A DNA stretch of 9,436 bases from Vulcanimicrobiota bacterium (GTDB taxonomy: Bacteria; Vulcanimicrobiota; Vulcanimicrobiia; Vulcanimicrobiales; Vulcanimicrobiaceae): assembly GCA_030043675.1 (NCBI GenBank), contig JASHXG010000177.1, positions 1 through 9,436 on the forward strand. Reading direction: 5' to 3'. Under the pieces are notes generated by a model that ran no database searches, had not been told where the DNA came from, and worked only from the letters and a program-made list of their open reading frames with translations. Below, piece after piece: positions 6,246 to 9,436 of the stretch (position 1 is its first letter; every line of letters starts with the position of its first letter). The position numbers and the translations under genes were made by a program.

Positions 6246-6251
6246 CTCTCC
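6246..6251 (-). promoter_or_regulatory. Ribosome binding site that fixes the TTG start of rpsK
   Basis: GGAGAG on the minus strand ends 3 nt before TTG 6242. Measured from GGAG the spacing is 5 nt. It supports the short TTG-started S11 (131 residues) over the extended frame from 6275. Confidence 0.7.
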
Positions 6252-6315
6252 GTTATAAAGATGGCCTGCTCCCAAACGGCCTTACGCCGCTCGAGGTTCA
6301 AGGCGCCAAGCACGT

Positions 6316-6345
6316 ATCTTACCTTAGAGACGCAAGCGCGGTCAA
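6316..6345 (-). promoter_or_regulatory. Sigma70-type promoter of the rpsK-rpsD-rpoA-rplQ block
   Basis: On the minus strand TTGACC (6345-6340) is followed after 18 nt by TAAGAT (6321-6316), each one or two bases from consensus. Transcription would begin near 6309, giving a leader of about 67 nt before rpsK. It lies just past the terminator of the preceding gene, so the block is an independent transcription unit. Confidence 0.7.
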
Positions 6346-6370
6346 TCGCCCCTGGCGGACTCGCCTGCGC

Positions 6371-6404
6371 CAAAAGAAGGGCCCGGCCGATATGGCCGAG
6401 CCCT
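6371..6404 (-). terminator. Intrinsic terminator after the stalk/beta-barrel gene
   Basis: Read on the minus strand, AGGGCTCGGCC (6404-6394), a 5-nt loop (ATATC) and GGCCGGGCCCT (6388-6378) form an 11-bp stem with a single G-U pair, followed by TCTTTT (6377-6372). It begins 21 bp after the stop region of the upstream gene and precedes the rpsK promoter. Confidence 0.88.
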
Positions 6405-6425
6405 AGCTAGCTAACTACGCTTCCG

Positions 6426-7721
6426 CTACGGGTAGAGGAAGCGAACTCCGAGACCTGCGAACGGGCCGTTGTAGGAGCGGTTGATCGGCGCGTTCGTCCG
6501 ATTCGTCCAGCTGTCGCCCATCCAGCCCGCCTCGATGAAGATCGGGCTGTGCATGATCACGTAGTTGACGCCGACCTGGTAGCGCAGGATGTTATAGGCC
6601 AGCGTAGCTCCGGTCGGAGCGTAGCCGCCGTGGACATCGGGGTAATACCAGACGCTGCCGAAGCCCGAGAGCTCCTGGTCGAGGTCGGGCAGCTTCTCGC
6701 CGCCGAAGCCCCAGCCTTGCATGCTGGGATAGCCGTAGTTGTTGGACGTCCATAGGTAGCCGACGCCGATGTAGAGGCGCGGCTGCAGTACGCGCACGGC
6801 CAGGCGCGCGTCGACGAGCTGGTCGTCCGGTGGTGTCGAGGTGAGCACCGGCGAGCTTCCGAGGCCGCCGATCGTCGTCACGTAGCACTCCGGCAGATAC
6901 GTCGTCGTTCCCGGGATGAACCCGTTGCAGTTATGCGGGTACTCCCAGCGATACCACGTGCCTTCCACCATGAATGGGATGTTGCCCAGCTCGAACTCTG
7001 CCGCGCCGCGGACTCCAAACGTGTTGCTGCCGGTGTTGCCCGGACTGAACTCGTTGTACACCCGCGGTGAGAAGACGTAGTCACCCGCTATGAAGACCTC
7101 TTCGTGCGGCCTCACTACGGGTGCCGGAGTGGGCGGCGGCGGGGGTGGTGCCGGCGGCGGAGGCGCCGGACTCGGGGGCGGGGTTGCCGGGATGTAGCGC
7201 ACCACAACGAGACGCCGATCCGGCACCCATTGCACGTACGCGCCCATGCCTTCTGAGATCACGCGAACGGGTACCAAGACAACGCCTTTGTATATCATCG
7301 GCGGCACGTCCAATGGACGCGATTCGCCGTTGATGACCACCTCCGGCTTGCCGACCGTCACTTTGACTTCCGCGCCGGGCTTGGTCACGGTTGCGGTCTT
7401 CGTGCCTGCATCCCACGACACGGTCGCACCCATCTGCTCGAACATCGAGCGCAACGGAATCAGAATCGTTCCGCCTCTGACGAGCGCCGCCAACACGCGG
7501 CCTTGCTTGAGAAGATCCGGCCTCGTGTAGACGTGGTGGTCGTTGAAGAGAATGGGAATTTGACCGGACGGCGGAGATCCGAAATCTGCCGGGGGCGGCG
7601 CGTTCTGGGCGACGCTGTTTCCAACGTTTCCTTGCGTAGCACCCGGAGGAGCCGCCAGCGCAGCGAAATCGCAAACCACGACCATGATCGCGGCGAGAAC
7701 TCCGATGCTCAGTCGTTTCAC
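6426..7721 (-). CDS. Secreted stalk-domain (copper amine oxidase N-like) protein with a C-terminal beta-barrel
   Basis: 431 residues in distinct parts. Residues 1-23 are a signal peptide (KRLSIGVLAAIMVVV…ALA) with a likely cut near ALA-AP; a Cys at 17 is not in a good lipobox. Residues ~55-176 match the copper-amine-oxidase-N/stalk domain (PF07833 type): two copies of the hallmark pattern, ILIPLRSMFEQMGATVSWD (~86-104) and VLVPVRVISEGMGAYVQWV (~148-166). A proline-rich linker follows (~178-205). Residues ~207-431 alternate polar and hydrophobic/aromatic residues (GVRGAAEFELG, ARLAVRVLQPRLYIGVGYLW, FIEAGW) and end GLGVRFLYP with aromatics near the end, as in outer-membrane barrels of perhaps 8-10 strands (inferred). 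Start: GTG 7721 with AGGAGG (7728-7733) 6 nt upstream. It may anchor the cell wall or other envelope layer to the outer membrane; function unknown. It is ended by the terminator at 6371-6404. Confidence 0.85.
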   Translation of the reverse strand: MKRLSIGVLAAIMVVVCDFAALAAPPGATQGNVGNSVAQNAPPPADFGSPPSGQIPILFNDHHVYTRPDLLKQGRVLAALVRGGTILIPLRSMFEQMGATVSWDAGTKTATVTKPGAEVKVTVGKPEVVINGESRPLDVPPMIYKGVVLVPVRVISEGMGAYVQWVPDRRLVVVRYIPATPPPSPAPPPPAPPPPPPTPAPVVRPHEEVFIAGDYVFSPRVYNEFSPGNTGSNTFGVRGAAEFELGNIPFMVEGTWYRWEYPHNCNGFIPGTTTYLPECYVTTIGGLGSSPVLTSTPPDDQLVDARLAVRVLQPRLYIGVGYLWTSNNYGYPSMQGWGFGGEKLPDLDQELSGFGSVWYYPDVHGGYAPTGATLAYNILRYQVGVNYVIMHSPIFIEAGWMGDSWTNRTNAPINRSYNGPFAGLGVRFLYP

Positions 7722-7825
7722 GAGTTGCCTCCTAACGAAAAAAGCCGTAGACAGACAGGGGTGCGGCCCCTATCCATCTGGGAGAGGCGAGCGGGCGCCA
7801 GAAGCGTTGCTGCTCGCACAAACAC

Positions 7826-7854
7826 ACGATACCCGTTATTCCCCGATTACGCAA
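7826..7854 (-). promoter_or_regulatory. Possible promoter of the stalk/beta-barrel gene
   Basis: On the minus strand TTGCGT (7854-7849) and TATCGT (7831-7826) are separated by 17 nt. The match is moderate. It overlaps the 3' end of the MFS gene and would give a leader of about 98 nt before GTG 7721. That leader holds a short AGGGG/CCCCT hairpin (7757-7771) and a T6 run (7739-7744). The gene could instead be read through from the transporter. Confidence 0.3.
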
Positions 7855-9032
7855 CTTGGTAAACGCCACAACCAGGCGATTCCAAGGAGACTCTCTCCGA
7901 ACGCTAATGCTAGCGCGATGCGTGGGCCGTGGGCGCCCGTCGCGAGGCCAAAATGCTGCAAAACGGCGGTCGTAAACGCCGGCGCGACGATCTGCGCGAG
8001 GACGATCGCAATGTTCCAGAGTCCCATGGCGGTGGCCATCGCAGCCGGCGGGAGCACGCGGCAGGCGATCGCCCAATCCGCCACCAGAAAGGCGCCCCAA
8101 CCCAGACCGGCGAGCAGCGTAGCAACCGCCGCGCCGAGCCAAGCCTGCGTCCCGATGAACAGGCCGAGCCCCGCGATGAAAGCGCTCCCTCCCAGCGTCG
8201 CGACCAGGCGTTTATCGAGCCGATCGGTCGGCCGGGCGGTCAGTGCGGCGCCGATCGCTCCGACGACCGTGAAGCCGACGATGAGAATGCCCGTCTCCTC
8301 GCGCGCGCTCGAGAGCGCCGGCGCCGCGAGTACCGCGCGGACGTAGAAGAGCAGATAACCCAGCAGCGTGTAGAAGCCGATGTAGACGAGAGCGCGCGAA
8401 ATGAACAGATCGACGAATGGACGCGTGACGCGCACCGCCGCAGGCGGGGGTGGCGGCGGAAACTCCAAAGCGCGCAGATGAGCGCACGTCACCGCACAAG
8501 TCCCGAGTAGGAGCGCGGCCAGCGCGGCGCTGAGCGCGCGCGCGTTCGCGATGAAACTCGCGGCGAGCGCGCCGATGGCGTTGCCGGCGCTCTGGAGCGC
8601 CGCCATCCAGGCCGACGCTACACCCACGCGCGCTCGCGCGACGACGTCGGGAATCACGGCTTGATACGGACCGATCGCGATATTGAGCGCGATTTGAAGC
8701 GCTACGAAGGCCGCGCTTAGCTCGACGAAGGTTCGCGCGCCGTAGAACCATGCGATCGTTACAGCTCCCGCAATCGCGCCGAAAAGATAGAACTCGATTC
8801 GCCGGCTGCCGCGTTGGCGGCGCGCGTCCGATCGGACGCCGACGATCACCTGCGTGATCGCAGCAGCCAGCGCGCCTGCCGTCGCCAGCCGGCCGTAGGC
8901 GATCAGCGGGTTATCGTGCGAAAGTTCGATCGTCCGTGCTTGCAGCGAGATCCCGAGCAGGGCTCCCCACACGGCTTGCACGCCGAGCCAGAAGAGTGCC
9001 AGACGGCGGGGATCAGGCGTGTGCGCACGCAT
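7836..9032 (-). CDS. Major facilitator superfamily transporter
   Basis: 398 residues with about 12 hydrophobic segments and short polar loops, a typical MFS size. The start is ATG 9032 (MRAHTPDPRRLALFWLG), at the beginning of transmembrane segment 1; the frame is open further upstream but that part is polar and overlaps the preceding gene. Segment 1 is followed by RTIELSHDNPLIAYGRLATAG and a GVRSDARRQRGSRR loop like the MFS A-motif region between TM2 and TM3. The segment with VGVASAWMAALQSAGNAIGAL is TM5-like. The central loop contains six prolines (EFPPPPPPAAV). The second half has GLGWGAFLVADWAIACRVLPP and AMGLWNIAIVLAQIVAP. The substrate cannot be told. It overlaps the nucleotidyltransferase gene by 20 bp, so they are probably one operon. 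Confidence 0.85.
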   Translation of the reverse strand: MRAHTPDPRRLALFWLGVQAVWGALLGISLQARTIELSHDNPLIAYGRLATAGALAAAITQVIVGVRSDARRQRGSRRIEFYLFGAIAGAVTIAWFYGARTFVELSAAFVALQIALNIAIGPYQAVIPDVVARARVGVASAWMAALQSAGNAIGALAASFIANARALSAALAALLLGTCAVTCAHLRALEFPPPPPPAAVRVTRPFVDLFISRALVYIGFYTLLGYLLFYVRAVLAAPALSSAREETGILIVGFTVVGAIGAALTARPTDRLDKRLVATLGGSAFIAGLGLFIGTQAWLGAAVATLLAGLGWGAFLVADWAIACRVLPPAAMATAMGLWNIAIVLAQIVAPAFTTAVLQHFGLATGAHGPRIALALAFGESLLGIAWLWRLPSCVIGE

Positions 9033-9436
9033 AGCGATAGTCAAACGCCGTGTCGGCATCGAAGGCCAGCTCGGGCGCGCATCCGCGCACCGCGAGCGCC
9101 GGGACGCCAAGGGCGCGCGAGGCCAGCCGTTCGAGCTCGGCAATACGCAGACGTCCGGTGAGATAACGGAGCAGGACCATCGGGCTCACCAGACTCGCCA
9201 TTCGCCACGGTTTCTTACGCGCGTCAAAAAAGCGCGTCGCCAGGCCCGCCAACGGCTCGACGCTCTCGGCCGGCAGCGAGAACACGCCGCCGTTCATGAC
9301 GCGCTCGCCGCAGAGCGTGATGCCGAAGGGAGGCGCCGCGGGAAAGCGCGCCGCGAAATCGCTGGACTCCGCGAGCGGAAGCGCCAGCGCGCGCTGGGGA
9401 ACGCGTTGCAGAAAACCCGCAATTGCCGCAGATGTG
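9013..9436 (-). CDS. MobA-like nucleotidyltransferase, C-terminal part (cut by right edge)
   Basis: The frame is open from the right edge to TGA at 9015-9013, giving at least 141 residues; the first shown ATG (9297) is internal. The N-terminal nucleotide-binding GxGxR-type motif is outside the window. What is visible fits the distal half of GT-A-fold NTP transferases: GITLCGERVMNGGVFSLPAE (VNGG/F-type strand), then RFFDARKKPWRMASLVSP, LLRYLTGRLRIAELERLASRALG and ELAFDADTAFDYRYA, where the Asp-x-Asp-T/K-x-x-Asp pattern matches the metal/nucleotide-binding end of the family (DVDTPED-like). Sugar-nucleotide or cofactor substrate unknown. The next gene (MFS) starts inside its last codons. Confidence 0.7.
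   Translation of the reverse strand, partial: TSAAIAGFLQRVPQRALALPLAESSDFAARFPAAPPFGITLCGERVMNGGVFSLPAESVEPLAGLATRFFDARKKPWRMASLVSPMVLLRYLTGRLRIAELERLASRALGVPALAVRGCAPELAFDADTAFDYRYACAHA

Noticed and set aside
6243..6275. Extended S11 start at TTG 6275
   Set aside because: It adds 11 residues not typical of S11, while TTG 6242 has its own GGAGAG and gives the standard length.
7739..7771. AGGGG/CCCCT hairpin and T6 run upstream of the stalk gene, as terminator or riboswitch
   Set aside because: The 5-bp stem is short and 12 or more bases separate it from the T run; no known riboswitch core is recognisable.

Overview
The window is a GC-rich, gene-dense bacterial chromosomal segment. It carries normal housekeeping genes: a 3-isopropylmalate dehydratase, a methionine/cysteine sulfhydrylase, and ribosomal proteins S11, S4 and L17 with RNA polymerase alpha. 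One secreted protein joins a copper-amine-oxidase-N (stalk) domain to a probable outer-membrane beta-barrel, which points to a diderm host. Together with the high GC and the clustering, this would fit a poorly cultured diderm lineage such as Eremiobacterota/Vulcanimicrobiota or a relative. That placement is an inference from gene content, not a measurement. No phage genes, transposase, CRISPR array, tRNA or rRNA is visible.

Layout. 1-719 (minus): 5' part of leuC, cut by the left edge. It is divergent, across 33 bp, from a plus-strand pair at 753-2515: an O-acetylhomoserine sulfhydrylase and a small CoA-binding-domain protein overlapping by 4 nt. These converge (11 bp overlap) on a minus-strand block read from right to left: rpsK, rpsD, rpoA, rplQ and then a LuxE-family acyl-protein synthetase (6242 down to 2505). 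The block has its own sigma70-like promoter at 6316-6345, just downstream of an intrinsic terminator (6371-6404) that ends the stalk/beta-barrel gene (6426-7721). Further right, still on the minus strand, are an MFS transporter (7836-9032) and the C-terminal part of a MobA-like nucleotidyltransferase running off the right edge, which overlaps the transporter by 20 bp.

What stands out. (1) The 299-bp gap between rpsD and rpoA holds a ~175-bp imperfect inverted repeat (30 of 37 arm positions match) enclosing further hairpins. It is either a MITE-like palindromic element or a structured RNA inside the alpha operon. (2) The LuxE-like gene has no convincing start codon. Its N-terminus is in frame with, and directly follows, the rplQ stop codon. 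(3) The sulfhydrylase seems to lack a loop of about 20 residues that relatives carry before the C-terminal domain. (4) The stalk/proline-linker/beta-barrel architecture is unusual. (5) The alpha operon begins at rpsK with its own promoter, without rpsM, rpmJ or infA in front. No complete novel system is evident; the best candidates for something undescribed are the rpsD-rpoA element and the orphan LuxE-like ligase.
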